From JANWVO01 sp964458495 (lineage in GTDB: Bacteria; Acidobacteriota; Terriglobia; Bryobacterales; Bryobacteraceae): 64,000 bases of DNA. Position 1 is the first letter of the stretch. The number at the start of each line of letters is the position of its first letter. The position numbers were made by a program, and so were the translations under genes. The notes beneath the pieces were generated by a model that saw only the letters and a program-made list of their open reading frames with translations, was not told the origin of the DNA and ran no database searches. The DNA lies in NCBI GenBank assembly GCA_964458495.1, contig CAYWJB010000008.1:62001-126000 (forward strand), given 5' to 3'. Shown one piece after another: positions 49,238 through 57,710 of this stretch.

Positions 49238-49855
49238 TTATCGGATCCTGGTCTGCAGCTCCGGCGGAACGTCGGCGAGCGTGCCGCGCCAGGAGCGCTG
49301 CAGGGCGCGGATGTAAGCGACAATGGCCCAGCGGTCCTGCTCGGAGATCTGGTAGCGGTAGCCGGGCATGGAGCGGCGGCCGTTGGTGATGACGTGATAC
49401 AGTTCGCCGTCGACGAAGTTCACGATGCGCTCGTCGTGGAGGTTGCCGGGGACCCACACGGATTTGGCGGGGACGATGCCGCGTCCGGAGCCTGTTCGGT
49501 CGTGGCAAGGAGCGCAGTAGATGTCGAACTTGCGCTGTCCCTCGGCGAGCGTTTCTTTGGTCACAGGCAGAGGGTTGCGGGCGACGTATGTGCCGTCGGC
49601 GTTGATGCCGGTGGAGAGGGCGGCATCGGGACGGTACAGCTCCTGCGCGAGAGAGCCCGCCACGGGAGCGCGGCTGGAGCGGCCGTCGGAGAAGAAGGCG
49701 CTCTCTGCCTGCGGCTTGTACTTGTCCTGTTTCTTCATGTCCCACCAGACCCAGATGGGCGGCTGGCGGGAGGGGAAGTTGGAGCAGCCGGTGAGCGCCG
49801 CGGCGGCAAGCGCGAGCAGCGCGGCGGCGACAGGGCGGCGAGCGGCGCGGATCAT
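49238..49855 (-). CDS. actE: Alternative complex III monoheme cytochrome ActE
   Basis: A 205-residue periplasmic lipoprotein cytochrome. Signal and lipobox (AAAALTGC) end at about residue 24; the heme site CAPCH follows FDIYCAPCHDRTGSG, and the methionine ligand is in RRSMPGYRYQIS. WVWWDMKKQDKYKPQAES is a conserved ActE segment. Probably hands electrons from the pentaheme ActA to the cytochrome domain of CtaC. The start overlaps the actD stop (ATGA). Confidence 0.94.
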   Translation of the reverse strand: MIRAARRPVAAALLALAAAALTGCSNFPSRQPPIWVWWDMKKQDKYKPQAESAFFSDGRSSRAPVAGSLAQELYRPDAALSTGINADGTYVARNPLPVTKETLAEGQRKFDIYCAPCHDRTGSGRGIVPAKSVWVPGNLHDERIVNFVDGELYHVITNGRRSMPGYRYQISEQDRWAIVAYIRALQRSWRGTLADVPPELQTRIR

Positions 49856-50439
49856 GCTTCGACGACCTCCGTGTGGCGGCTTCCGCAGGATTCGAGGAAG
49901 CGCACGGCCTCCTCGGGCTGGAACTTCGGGTCCTGCGCCTCAATGGCAAGCAGGAAGCGGTCGTTGCTGGCGCCCGGGTGGCGCGAGTAGTTGAAGAACG
50001 GGTGATAGTAGGTGGGGATGCGGTTCAGGTGGAACATGCCGAGCACGGCGGCAAAGGCGCTTAGCAGCACGGCGAGTTCGAACATGATGGGGACGCTCGG
50101 CTCGAGGGCGAACAGGGGCTTGCCGGCGATGATCAGCTTGTAGTCGACTGCGCCGGTCCACCACTGGAGGAGCAAGGCGGCGGCGAGGCCGAGCAACGCG
50201 AAGACGATGACGATGCGGCCCAGAGGGCTGCGGGGCGCGCCGAGCGCCTCGTCGGCGCCGTGGATCGGGAAAGGCGAGAACGCCTCCATCCGGGTGTAAC
50301 CGGCGGCGCGGGCGGTGCGGATGGCGCGGAGCAGATCCTCGGGCGTGTCGAAGTCGGCGATGACGCCGTAGAACTTCTGCCGCGCGGCCTCGGGCTCGTA
50401 GCCGGGCAGTCCGAGTTTCGAGAGAACGGCTTCCAGCAT
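49852..50439 (-). CDS. actD: Alternative complex III membrane subunit ActD (DUF3341)
   Basis: A 195-residue DUF3341 protein. The cytoplasmic N-terminal part (VIADFDTPEDLLRAIRTARA; MEAFSPFPIHGADEALG) precedes two helices (IVIVFALLGLAAALLLQWW and MFELAVLLSAFAAVLGMFHL), and a short tail has DRFLLAIEAQDPKF. It is a structural component of the complex. Its ATG overlaps the actC stop by one base. Confidence 0.94.
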   Translation of the reverse strand: MLEAVLSKLGLPGYEPEAARQKFYGVIADFDTPEDLLRAIRTARAAGYTRMEAFSPFPIHGADEALGAPRSPLGRIVIVFALLGLAAALLLQWWTGAVDYKLIIAGKPLFALEPSVPIMFELAVLLSAFAAVLGMFHLNRIPTYYHPFFNYSRHPGASNDRFLLAIEAQDPKFQPEEAVRFLESCGSRHTEVVEA

Positions 50440-51839
50440 CAGTGGCTGCCTCCGTGAGCGGCATGTCCGGCGCTGACCTGCTGGTGCAGCACGCCCTTCA
50501 CCTCGCTGATGGCGATGGCGGGCAGGTAGCGGAGGAAGAGCAGGAACAGGGTGAGGAACAGGCCGAAGGTTCCGGCATAAGTGCCGATGTCAACCCAGGT
50601 GGGCTTGAAGTAGCCCCAGCTGGAGGGCAGGAAGTCGCGATGGAGCGAGGTGGCGATGATGACGAAGCGCTCGAACCACATGCCGATGTTGATGAAGATG
50701 GAGAGGATGAACATGGCCGGGATCGAGGTGCGGAACTTCCTGAACCAGAAGAACTGCGGGGCGATGACGTTGCAGGCGATCATCGACCAGTAGGCCCACC
50801 AGTAGGGGCCGAAGGCGCGGTTGAGGAAGATGAAGCGCTCATACTGGTTGGCGCTGTACCAGGCGATGAAGAACTCGGTGCCGTAAGCGAAGCCGACGAT
50901 CATGCCGGTGGCGAGCATCACCTTGCACATGTTTTCGAGGTGCTTCATGGTGATGAGGTTTTCAAGGCCGTAAATCCAGCGGGCGAGGGTCATGAGAGTG
51001 ACGACCATGGCAAAGCCGCTGAAGACGGCGCCGGCGACGAAGTAGGGCGGGAAGATCGTGGTGTGCCAGCCGGGCAGGAGCGAGGTGGCGAAGTCGAAGG
51101 ACACGATGGAGTGCACGGAGAGGACGAGCGGCGTGGAGAGCCCTGCCAGCAGCAGGTAGGCGAGCTCGTAGTGGCGCCACTGCGTGGCCGAGCCGCGCCA
51201 GCCGAGACTGAGCAGCCCGTAGATGGTCTTGCGCAACGGCGTGGTGGCGCGGTCGCGCAAGGTGGCGAGATCGGGGATCAGTCCGACAAACCAGAAGAGG
51301 GCGGAGACGGTGCCGTAAGTGGAGACGGCGAAAACGTCCCACATGAGCGGGCTGCGGAAGTTCTGCCACATGTGGAGCAGTTCATTGGGCAGCGGGAACA
51401 GCCAGTAGGCGGCGCGCCAGGGACGGCCGGTATGGAACAGCGGGTAAATCGCCGCGCAAGCCACTGCGAACAGCGTCATGGCTTCCGCCGCGCGGTTGAT
51501 CGAAGTCCGCCACTTCTGGCGGAACAGGAACAGAATCGCCGAAATCAGCGTGCCCGCGTGGCCGATGCCGATCCACCAGACGAAGTTGGTGATGTCCCAG
51601 CCCCAGCCGACGGGCGAGTTGTTGCCCCAGACGCCGATGCCTGTGGCGACAAGGTAGCCAAGGCAGGCGAACAGCAGCAGTGCCAGGGGCACGGCGAACG
51701 CCATGGCGATATACCACTGCTTTGGCGGCTTGCCCTCGACGATGGAGCTGATCTTGGCGGTGACGTCGGTGTAGGTCATGCCGCCCCGTACGAGGGGCGG
51801 GTTGAGTTCCATTCGCGGATCGAGTGCGAGATCGGCCAT
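50439..51839 (-). CDS. actC: Alternative complex III quinol-binding membrane subunit ActC (NrfD-like)
   Basis: A 466-residue PsrC/NrfD-type integral membrane protein with ten helices that likely oxidises menaquinol at the membrane face. WGWDITNFVWWIGIGHAGTL and ALFWFVGLIPDLATLRDRA are family signatures, and LPGWHTTIFPPYFVAGAVFS follows. It begins 3 bp after actB. The N-terminus (about 45 residues) is cytoplasmic or peripheral, and the His-rich end (HAAHGGSH) is exposed. Confidence 0.96.
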   Translation of the reverse strand: MADLALDPRMELNPPLVRGGMTYTDVTAKISSIVEGKPPKQWYIAMAFAVPLALLLFACLGYLVATGIGVWGNNSPVGWGWDITNFVWWIGIGHAGTLISAILFLFRQKWRTSINRAAEAMTLFAVACAAIYPLFHTGRPWRAAYWLFPLPNELLHMWQNFRSPLMWDVFAVSTYGTVSALFWFVGLIPDLATLRDRATTPLRKTIYGLLSLGWRGSATQWRHYELAYLLLAGLSTPLVLSVHSIVSFDFATSLLPGWHTTIFPPYFVAGAVFSGFAMVVTLMTLARWIYGLENLITMKHLENMCKVMLATGMIVGFAYGTEFFIAWYSANQYERFIFLNRAFGPYWWAYWSMIACNVIAPQFFWFRKFRTSIPAMFILSIFINIGMWFERFVIIATSLHRDFLPSSWGYFKPTWVDIGTYAGTFGLFLTLFLLFLRYLPAIAISEVKGVLHQQVSAGHAAHGGSH

Positions 51840-51842
51840 GGG

Positions 51843-54803
51843 TCAGACAAGCTCCGGGTTGGGATTGCGGACGCGCGCCAGGTAGGACGTGCGCGGCCTG
51901 GTGTTGAGCTCTTCGAGCACGGAGTAGTCGCGCGCCTGGCGCTTGAGCTTCGAGACGCGGCTTTCGGGGTCGTTGATATTGCCGAAGACGATGGCGTCGG
52001 CGGGGCACGCCTGCTGGCAGGCGGTGACAATCTCGCCGTCGCGGATGGGGCGGCGGCCTTCAGCCTTGGCCTGCGAGCGCTTCTCCTCAATGCGCTGGAC
52101 GCAGTAGTTGCACTTCTCCATGACGCCTCGCATGCGAACGGTGACGTCCGGGTTGAAGACCATTTTGCGGATCTCGGGGACGTCTTTGTTCCAGTTGAGG
52201 AAGTTGAAGCGGCGGACCTTGTAGGGGCAGTTGTTGAGGCAGTAGCGGGTGCCCACGCAACGGTTGTAGGCCATCTCGTTGATGCCTTCGGGGCTATGGG
52301 CGGTGGCAGCGACGGGGCAGACGCTTTCGCAGGGCGCCTTCTCACACTGGACGCAGGCCATGGGCTGCATGACGGCCTGCGGGTCGTCCTCTTCACCGCT
52401 GAAGTAGCGGTCGAGCCGGATCCAGTGCATTTCGCGGCCTTTCGACACCTGATCCTTGCCGACGACGGGGATGTTGTTCTCGGCGGTGCAGGCCACCATG
52501 CAGGCGTTGCAGCCGATGCAGGCGCTCAGGTCGATGGCCATGCCCCACTGGTAGCCCTTCGAATAGTCGAACTCGGGGAACAGGTCCGTTGCGGGATGCG
52601 GCTCGTGCTTGCCGTGTTCGGCGCGGTGGCGGTATTCGCCGAGGGTGAACTCCTCGACGATGTTGTGGCGCTTGAGCCCGGTGATGGGTTCGACCAGCGT
52701 GTGATGCTCCTGCGTGGTCACGAGCCTGTAAGTGGCGCCGGTGTTGCGGACCTCGGCCGGGCCGAACCAGAAGTTGGAGGCGGCGCGCAAGCCTTCGACG
52801 CGATGGCCGACGCCGCGGCCGACGCGGCCGCAGGCGGAGCGCCCGAAGCCGAGCTGGAGCGAGATGGAATCGTCGGCGTGGCCGGGCAGCACGAGCGCCG
52901 GGCAGCGCGCCTGGCGGCCGCCCGAGGTGATCTCGAGCACATCGCCGTCCTTCACGCCGAGCCGCCTGGCGGTGGCGGGGCTCAGCAGCGCGGCGTTGTC
53001 CCAGACGAGCTTGGTCATCGGGTCGGGCGTCTCGTGGAGCCAGGCGTTGTTGGCGAAGCGGCCGTCGAACGCGTGCCAGGAGGGATAAAACACCGCCTCG
53101 ACGCCCGGCGGTGCGGGCTTCAGCGCCGCCTGCACGGCGGCGAAAACGCGCGGCGCATCGGCCTTGGCGTCGACACGCGGGAGGGCGGTGCCCTCGATCA
53201 CGCCCTCGTAGAGCGCCTTCTTCCACTTTGTCTCAGCGTCCGCGCCCCACTGGGCGGCCCAGAAGGAGCGCACCAGGTCGTGGCCGCGGCGCTCGGTGCG
53301 CCCGGCGATGAGCGCTGCGATTTCGAGGGCGCTGCGGCCGCCGTAAAGCGGCTGGATCTGCGGCTGCCGGATGCTGGCCGTGCCATCGAGGGCGCGCACG
53401 TCGCCCCACGACTCGAACGGGTGCGCTTCCGGCAGCTGCCATGCGGCCGCCTTCCACGTTTCGTTCTCGTCGGAGGCCAGCACGACGGCCGTGGTCTTGC
53501 GGAAGAGCCCGGCCCAGTCGGCGGTGGCAGGGAGAGTGAACACGGGATTGCCGCCGAGCACAAAGAGCGCGGAGACGCGTCCGGCGGCGAGGTCCTCGGC
53601 GAGCTTCTGCACCGCGGCGAGCGAATCGGAAGGCTGATACGGCGGGCGCGTATAGGAAACGGTCTGCCCCGTGTTGCCGAGAGCCTGATTGATCACGGCG
53701 ACGAGCGCATGCACCTCGGCGGGCTGCCGTGGGCCGGCGACGACGAGCGAGCGGCCGCGGTGCGCGAGCAGGTCCTTGGCCACGGCAGCGAGAAACTTGC
53801 GTTCGCGGGCGGCGGGCTGGTTGACGATGTTGAGCTCGGCGCCAGTGACGTTGAGCTCGCGCGCCAGCGCGAGAGCGAAGGCGGCGATGTCAGAGGCGCG
53901 GGCGCGCAGGCGATGATCGGCCATGGCGCCGGTGACGGTGAAGTTGGCCTCTACGGCGTAGAGCCGGTTCAGTTCCCGGCCCTCTTCGGGACGGCGGCGG
54001 GAGGCGAATTGCCGGACCGGCTGCGCGGAGAGGGTGTCCAGACCCAAGAAGTCGCAATCGAGGGCGACGATGACGTCAGCCTGATCGAAGCGGTAGTGCG
54101 GCTGGAGGGGCTGCCCGAAGGCGAGGCGGGCGCCTTCGAGAACACGGTCGAAGCTCACCGGCTCGTACTCGACCCAGACCGATTGCGGGTATTTCTTCGC
54201 GATCTCGGCCTTCAGCGCATCCAGCGTGGGCGAGGTGGAGCGGGACGAGAGGATGCGCAGCCCCGACCCGTCGCCGAGCTTCGTGTTTTGCTCGAGCCAC
54301 CAGGCCTCGAAGTCCGCCCAGCTGGACTTGACACCCTGCTTCTGCACTTGCCGGGCGCGGTCCGGGTCGTAGAGATCGAGGATCATCGCCTGCTGGAAGG
54401 CGTTGGTGGCGCCGAGCGAGCAAGGGTGGCGGGGATTGCCCTCGACCTTGGTGGGGCGGCCGTCGTTGCATTCGACGACGAGCCCCGTTGCCACGCCGCA
54501 GGCTTCGACGGCGGTGGCGTAGTGCAGCGGGCGGCCGTGCACGTAGCCCTCGACGCCCTTCGACAACGGAAGGATCTTCTCTACGGGGCGCCGGCAGGCG
54601 GTAAGGCCGGCGAGGCCGAAGCCGGCGGCCATCAGCTTGAGCAGCGTGCGGCGCGAGCCGCTATCGAGCAACTCGGAGGCGCCTTCAGGGAACTCGCGTT
54701 CGACCCACTGGCGGAACTCCGGCGTGTCGGCGAGCTGGTTGAGGCTGCGCCAGTATTTCCTGCCGGTGAGGCTGGAGAGATTGAGCTGAATAAGTTCGTT
54801 CAT
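51843..54803 (-). CDS. actB: Alternative complex III iron-sulfur subunit ActB (molybdopterin-oxidoreductase-like fusion)
   Basis: A 986-residue exported subunit fusing a molybdopterin-enzyme-like domain that lacks Mo ligands (about 75-700) to a four-cluster ferredoxin domain. A twin-arginine motif lies unusually far in, RRTLLKLMAAGFGLAGLTAC at about 51-70, ending in a cysteine that may be lipidated. Fe-S motifs: CIGCNACMVAC, CVQCEKAPCESVC, CVGTRYCLNNC, CNYC and ACQQACP, three [4Fe-4S] plus one [3Fe-4S] cluster by family precedent. It carries electrons from ActC to the hemes of ActA. Confidence 0.97.
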   Translation of the reverse strand: MNELIQLNLSSLTGRKYWRSLNQLADTPEFRQWVEREFPEGASELLDSGSRRTLLKLMAAGFGLAGLTACRRPVEKILPLSKGVEGYVHGRPLHYATAVEACGVATGLVVECNDGRPTKVEGNPRHPCSLGATNAFQQAMILDLYDPDRARQVQKQGVKSSWADFEAWWLEQNTKLGDGSGLRILSSRSTSPTLDALKAEIAKKYPQSVWVEYEPVSFDRVLEGARLAFGQPLQPHYRFDQADVIVALDCDFLGLDTLSAQPVRQFASRRRPEEGRELNRLYAVEANFTVTGAMADHRLRARASDIAAFALALARELNVTGAELNIVNQPAARERKFLAAVAKDLLAHRGRSLVVAGPRQPAEVHALVAVINQALGNTGQTVSYTRPPYQPSDSLAAVQKLAEDLAAGRVSALFVLGGNPVFTLPATADWAGLFRKTTAVVLASDENETWKAAAWQLPEAHPFESWGDVRALDGTASIRQPQIQPLYGGRSALEIAALIAGRTERRGHDLVRSFWAAQWGADAETKWKKALYEGVIEGTALPRVDAKADAPRVFAAVQAALKPAPPGVEAVFYPSWHAFDGRFANNAWLHETPDPMTKLVWDNAALLSPATARRLGVKDGDVLEITSGGRQARCPALVLPGHADDSISLQLGFGRSACGRVGRGVGHRVEGLRAASNFWFGPAEVRNTGATYRLVTTQEHHTLVEPITGLKRHNIVEEFTLGEYRHRAEHGKHEPHPATDLFPEFDYSKGYQWGMAIDLSACIGCNACMVACTAENNIPVVGKDQVSKGREMHWIRLDRYFSGEEDDPQAVMQPMACVQCEKAPCESVCPVAATAHSPEGINEMAYNRCVGTRYCLNNCPYKVRRFNFLNWNKDVPEIRKMVFNPDVTVRMRGVMEKCNYCVQRIEEKRSQAKAEGRRPIRDGEIVTACQQACPADAIVFGNINDPESRVSKLKRQARDYSVLEELNTRPRTSYLARVRNPNPELV

Positions 54804-54819
54804 GGTCGCAGGCCCGGAA

Positions 54820-55467
54820 TCAACGGTGACAAGCGGAGCAGTTATCGGGCGGGTGGATGCCCTTTTCCCGGATCAGCCTGGCGCCGAGCACGGCGGGGTC
54901 GCCTTCGGGCTGCCAGTCGAGGCGCGTGACGAGCTCGGGCGGGCGCACATGCGGGGCGGGGTTGCGGTGGCAATCGAGGCACCACGCCATGGAGAGCGGC
55001 TGCACCTGGCGGACTTCCGTCATCTGATCGACGCGTCCGTGGCAGCTGACGCAGCTCACGCCCGCAGTGACGTGAGCGCGGTGATTAAAATAGACGTAGT
55101 CGGGGAGGCGGTGCACCTTGACCCACTCGACGGGCTTGCCGGTGGCGTAGCTGTCGCGCACGGGCTGGAGCTTGGGGCTTTTCTCCTTCACCCGCACGTG
55201 GCAATTCATGCAGATTTCCGTCATGGGGACGGCGGCATAGTTCGACTGCGCCACGGTGGTGTGGCAATAGAGGCAGTCCATGCCGAGGTTGCCGGCATGC
55301 AACTTGTGGCTGTAAGGCACAGGCTGCACGGGGGTGTAGCCGGTGTCGAGCTGCCGGGGATGCAAGAGGTAAGCTGCGACGGCGCCGCCCGTGCCGAGGA
55401 CAACGACGACTGCGGCGGCGGCGAGGCGCAGTTTCGTGTCGAACTGCTTCGAGAAGAATGCACTCAT
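54820..55467 (-). CDS. actA: Alternative complex III pentaheme cytochrome ActA
   Basis: First gene of the respiratory operon: 215 residues, one N-terminal helix (VVVLGTGGAVAAYLL) and five c-type heme motifs, CLYCH (65), CMNCH (86), CVSCH (139), CLDCH (163) and CSACH (210), the last two residues from the C-terminus. This is the exact heme count of ActA. It is anchored in the membrane and passes electrons along the periplasmic face. The intergenic region upstream holds overlapping divergent promoters shared with the histidine kinase gene. Confidence 0.97.
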   Translation of the reverse strand: MSAFFSKQFDTKLRLAAAAVVVVLGTGGAVAAYLLHPRQLDTGYTPVQPVPYSHKLHAGNLGMDCLYCHTTVAQSNYAAVPMTEICMNCHVRVKEKSPKLQPVRDSYATGKPVEWVKVHRLPDYVYFNHRAHVTAGVSCVSCHGRVDQMTEVRQVQPLSMAWCLDCHRNPAPHVRPPELVTRLDWQPEGDPAVLGARLIREKGIHPPDNCSACHR

Positions 55468-55552
55468 GGCAGGATGTCTGTGTGTGGGGAATCCGCTTCA
55501 GCCCCTCTGAACTGGCCTGGCAGCTCCACGCGCCCCGGGCGCGCCGGAGCAC

Positions 55553-55580
55553 TTGTACTTTTTTCTACCACAGCCATACT
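55553..55580 (+). promoter_or_regulatory. Promoter of the histidine kinase-response regulator pair
   Basis: TTGTAC (55553-55558) and CATACT (55575-55580), 16-bp spacer; TACTAT two bases further with an 18-bp spacer is an alternative -10. It lies 25 bp before the TTG start at 55606. Confidence 0.4.
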
Positions 55581-55590
55581 ATTTCCGCAA
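55562..55590 (-). promoter_or_regulatory. Promoter of the act-cta respiratory operon
   Basis: On the minus strand, TTGCGG (55590-55585) and TAGAAA (55567-55562) with an exact 17-bp spacer, leaving a leader of about 95 nt before the actA ATG. It overlaps the plus-strand promoter above almost completely. Confidence 0.4.
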
Positions 55591-55605
55591 TAGGAGCAAG
55601 AATTC

Positions 55606-57081
55606 TTGTCCGGCAATAATGAGATGCCACAGGGGCCGGAAAGGACGCAGCCGATCGGGGCGGCGCCCGGGCTTCCGGCGCGCCTGATGGAGGCGCGGCC
55701 GCTGACCGGCGTCAGCCGGCGGTTTGGCGACCTGAGGGTCCGGCCGAAGCTGATGGTGCTGCACAACAGCTTCTTCCTGCTCCTGGCCTGTGCAGTATAT
55801 TTCACGGTGATCGACGTTGTCGAGGGGCGGATGCGGCAGGCGCAGGAGCGGGAGATGACGCTGATCCTGAATGCATTCTCGGCGCTCTCTCCGGAAGCGG
55901 GCGACGAGCTGGCGCTGCGTCCTTACGATTTGCGGCAGGGCACGGCGGCGGAGTTCGGGCTGCCGGAGGAGGCGGTGCGGTGGATGGGGCGTTACCCGGG
56001 GCGGATCTGGCGCTCGCCGGGCGAGCACATCTACAAGCTGATTCCTGGCACGGCGCGCTACTACCGGCTGACGTTGCCGGTGCGGTTCTACGAGAGCGTG
56101 GTGGCGGGCGTGCAGCTGGCGCTGTTCGCGGCGCTTGGCGTGTTGTATGTGCTGGCTGTGCTGCTGCTGGAACTGGTGATCCTGCCGCGCTACGTGTATC
56201 AGCCTCTGCGGCTGCTGCTTGCGGCGGACGCGGCGACGCGGCGCGGCGACAGGCAGGCGGAGATCATCGGCGAGCCGTTCATCCCCGGCGACGAAATCGG
56301 AATGATCCTGCGCTCGCACAACGACACGGTGCGGGCGCTGCGGCGGCGCGAGGACGAGCTGGAGCAGGCCAAGCGCAACCTGGAGGCACAGGACCGGCTG
56401 GTGAGCCTGGGCATGCTGAGCGCGAGCGTGGCGCACGAGATGAACACGCCGCTGGCCGTGCTGCACGGTTCGATCGAGAAGATGCTGGAGAAGGCGTGCG
56501 ACGCGGCGACGCGGTCCCGGCTGGAGCGGATGATGCGGGTGACGGACCGGCTGAGGAAGATCAGCGCCTCGCTGCTGGACTTCGCGCGGCTGCGGCGGGA
56601 GGCGATGGAACCGGTGGAGCTGCGCCCGGTGGTGGAGGAGGCGTGGCACCTGGTGGGGATCGACGAGAAGGCGGGCGAGGTGGCGTTCCGGCTGGATGTG
56701 CCGGACGGGATGCGGGTGTGCGGGAATTCCGGGCGTCTGGTGCAGGTGTTCGTGAACCTGCTGCGGAACGCTTTGATGGCCGTGGCGGCGGGCAGCGGCG
56801 AGATCGCCGTGCGGACGGAGGCGGCGGCGCTGGACGGCAGGCGGGCGGTGCGGATCACGGTGGAGGACAACGGGCCGGGCATTCCGCCGGAGATCCTGCC
56901 CGAGGTGTTCGATGCGTTTGTCAGCGAACGGCTGGACGCGCAGGGAACGGGCCTGGGGCTGACGGTGGCGCAGGGGATCGTGAGCCAGCACGGCGGGTCG
57001 ATCCGCGCCTACAACAGAGAGACGGGCGGCGCGGCGCTGGAGGTGGTGTTGCCTGCGCCGGAAGGAGAGGAAGGAGCATGA
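55606..57081 (+). CDS. Membrane sensor histidine kinase
   Basis: A 491-residue kinase. Two helices (about 49-69 and 170-193) flank a periplasmic sensor of about 100 residues with no named domain; then HAMP-like linker, a coiled segment (REDELEQAKRNLEAQDRL) and the H-box SVAHEMNTPLAVL with His277. The ATPase domain has the N-box FVNLLRNALMAV, G1 DNGPGIPPEI and G2 GTGLGLTVAQGIV, so it looks fully active. The TTG at 55606 is chosen because AGGAG is 9 nt upstream; the ATG at 55624 is too far from it. The regulator gene overlaps its stop by four bases. It may sense the respiratory state or metals. Confidence 0.93.
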   Translation: MSGNNEMPQGPERTQPIGAAPGLPARLMEARPLTGVSRRFGDLRVRPKLMVLHNSFFLLLACAVYFTVIDVVEGRMRQAQEREMTLILNAFSALSPEAGDELALRPYDLRQGTAAEFGLPEEAVRWMGRYPGRIWRSPGEHIYKLIPGTARYYRLTLPVRFYESVVAGVQLALFAALGVLYVLAVLLLELVILPRYVYQPLRLLLAADAATRRGDRQAEIIGEPFIPGDEIGMILRSHNDTVRALRRREDELEQAKRNLEAQDRLVSLGMLSASVAHEMNTPLAVLHGSIEKMLEKACDAATRSRLERMMRVTDRLRKISASLLDFARLRREAMEPVELRPVVEEAWHLVGIDEKAGEVAFRLDVPDGMRVCGNSGRLVQVFVNLLRNALMAVAAGSGEIAVRTEAAALDGRRAVRITVEDNGPGIPPEILPEVFDAFVSERLDAQGTGLGLTVAQGIVSQHGGSIRAYNRETGGAALEVVLPAPEGEEGA

Positions 57082-57704
57082 GCGAAGGGCCGCAGGAGCA
57101 GGAGCTGATCGACATTGCGGTGCTGGACGACGACCGCGATTTCCTGACATACATCGAGGACCTGCTTTCGGACGAGGGGCAGTATGCGGTGCGCGTGTTC
57201 GAGCGCGCCGATGCGCTGTTCGAGGCCGCGGAGGAGCGGCGCCCGGACATCGTGCTGCTGGACATGAAGATGGGGCGCACGCGGGGCGACGAGGTGCTGG
57301 AAGAGTTGCTGCGGCGCTGGCCGGAGCTGTGCGTGATCATCGTGACGGGCCATCCGTCGCTCGAAGACATGCGGGCGACGTTCAAGAAGAATGTCTTCGA
57401 CTATCTGGCCAAGCCGTTCACGCTGGGGCAGCTGAGGCAGGCGCTGGCGAATGCGGCGGAGCGCTACGGGCTGGGGCGCGCGTTGACCGGGCGGCTGCGG
57501 GAAAAGCTCGGCCAGCGGATCCGCGTGTTGCGGGCGGAGCGGGACTGGTCGCTGAAGGACCTGGCGGCGGCGACGCGGCTGAGCGTGAGCCAGATCAGCT
57601 CCATCGAGCGGGGGGCAAACCTGCCGTCGATGGAGAGCCTGCTGGCGATTGCGCGCGCCTTCGGGATGAAGCCGAGCCAGATGCTGGCGTCGATCGACTT
57701 TTGA
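57078..57704 (+). CDS. Response regulator with XRE-type helix-turn-helix output
   Basis: A 208-residue regulator. The receiver domain (about 10-125) has acidic DDDRD near the N-terminus, phospho-acceptor Asp62 in IVLLDMKMG, Thr90 and Lys112, so it should be phosphorylated by the kinase encoded just upstream. The output (about 142-208) is a Cro/CI (XRE) helix-turn-helix, LKDLAAATRLSVSQISSIER, and not the usual OmpR, NarL or NtrC type. AAGGAG lies before ATG 57078, which overlaps the kinase stop as ATGA. It converges with the heavy-metal efflux operon (6-bp gap). Confidence 0.93.
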   Translation: MSEGPQEQELIDIAVLDDDRDFLTYIEDLLSDEGQYAVRVFERADALFEAAEERRPDIVLLDMKMGRTRGDEVLEELLRRWPELCVIIVTGHPSLEDMRATFKKNVFDYLAKPFTLGQLRQALANAAERYGLGRALTGRLREKLGQRIRVLRAERDWSLKDLAAATRLSVSQISSIERGANLPSMESLLAIARAFGMKPSQMLASIDF

Positions 57705-57710
57705 GGCGGC

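Noticed and set aside
50442..54929. A 1,495-residue open frame on the plus strand across the act genes
   Set aside because: It is antisense to actB, actC and neighbours, which have unmistakable domains; long antisense frames are expected at this GC content and codon bias.
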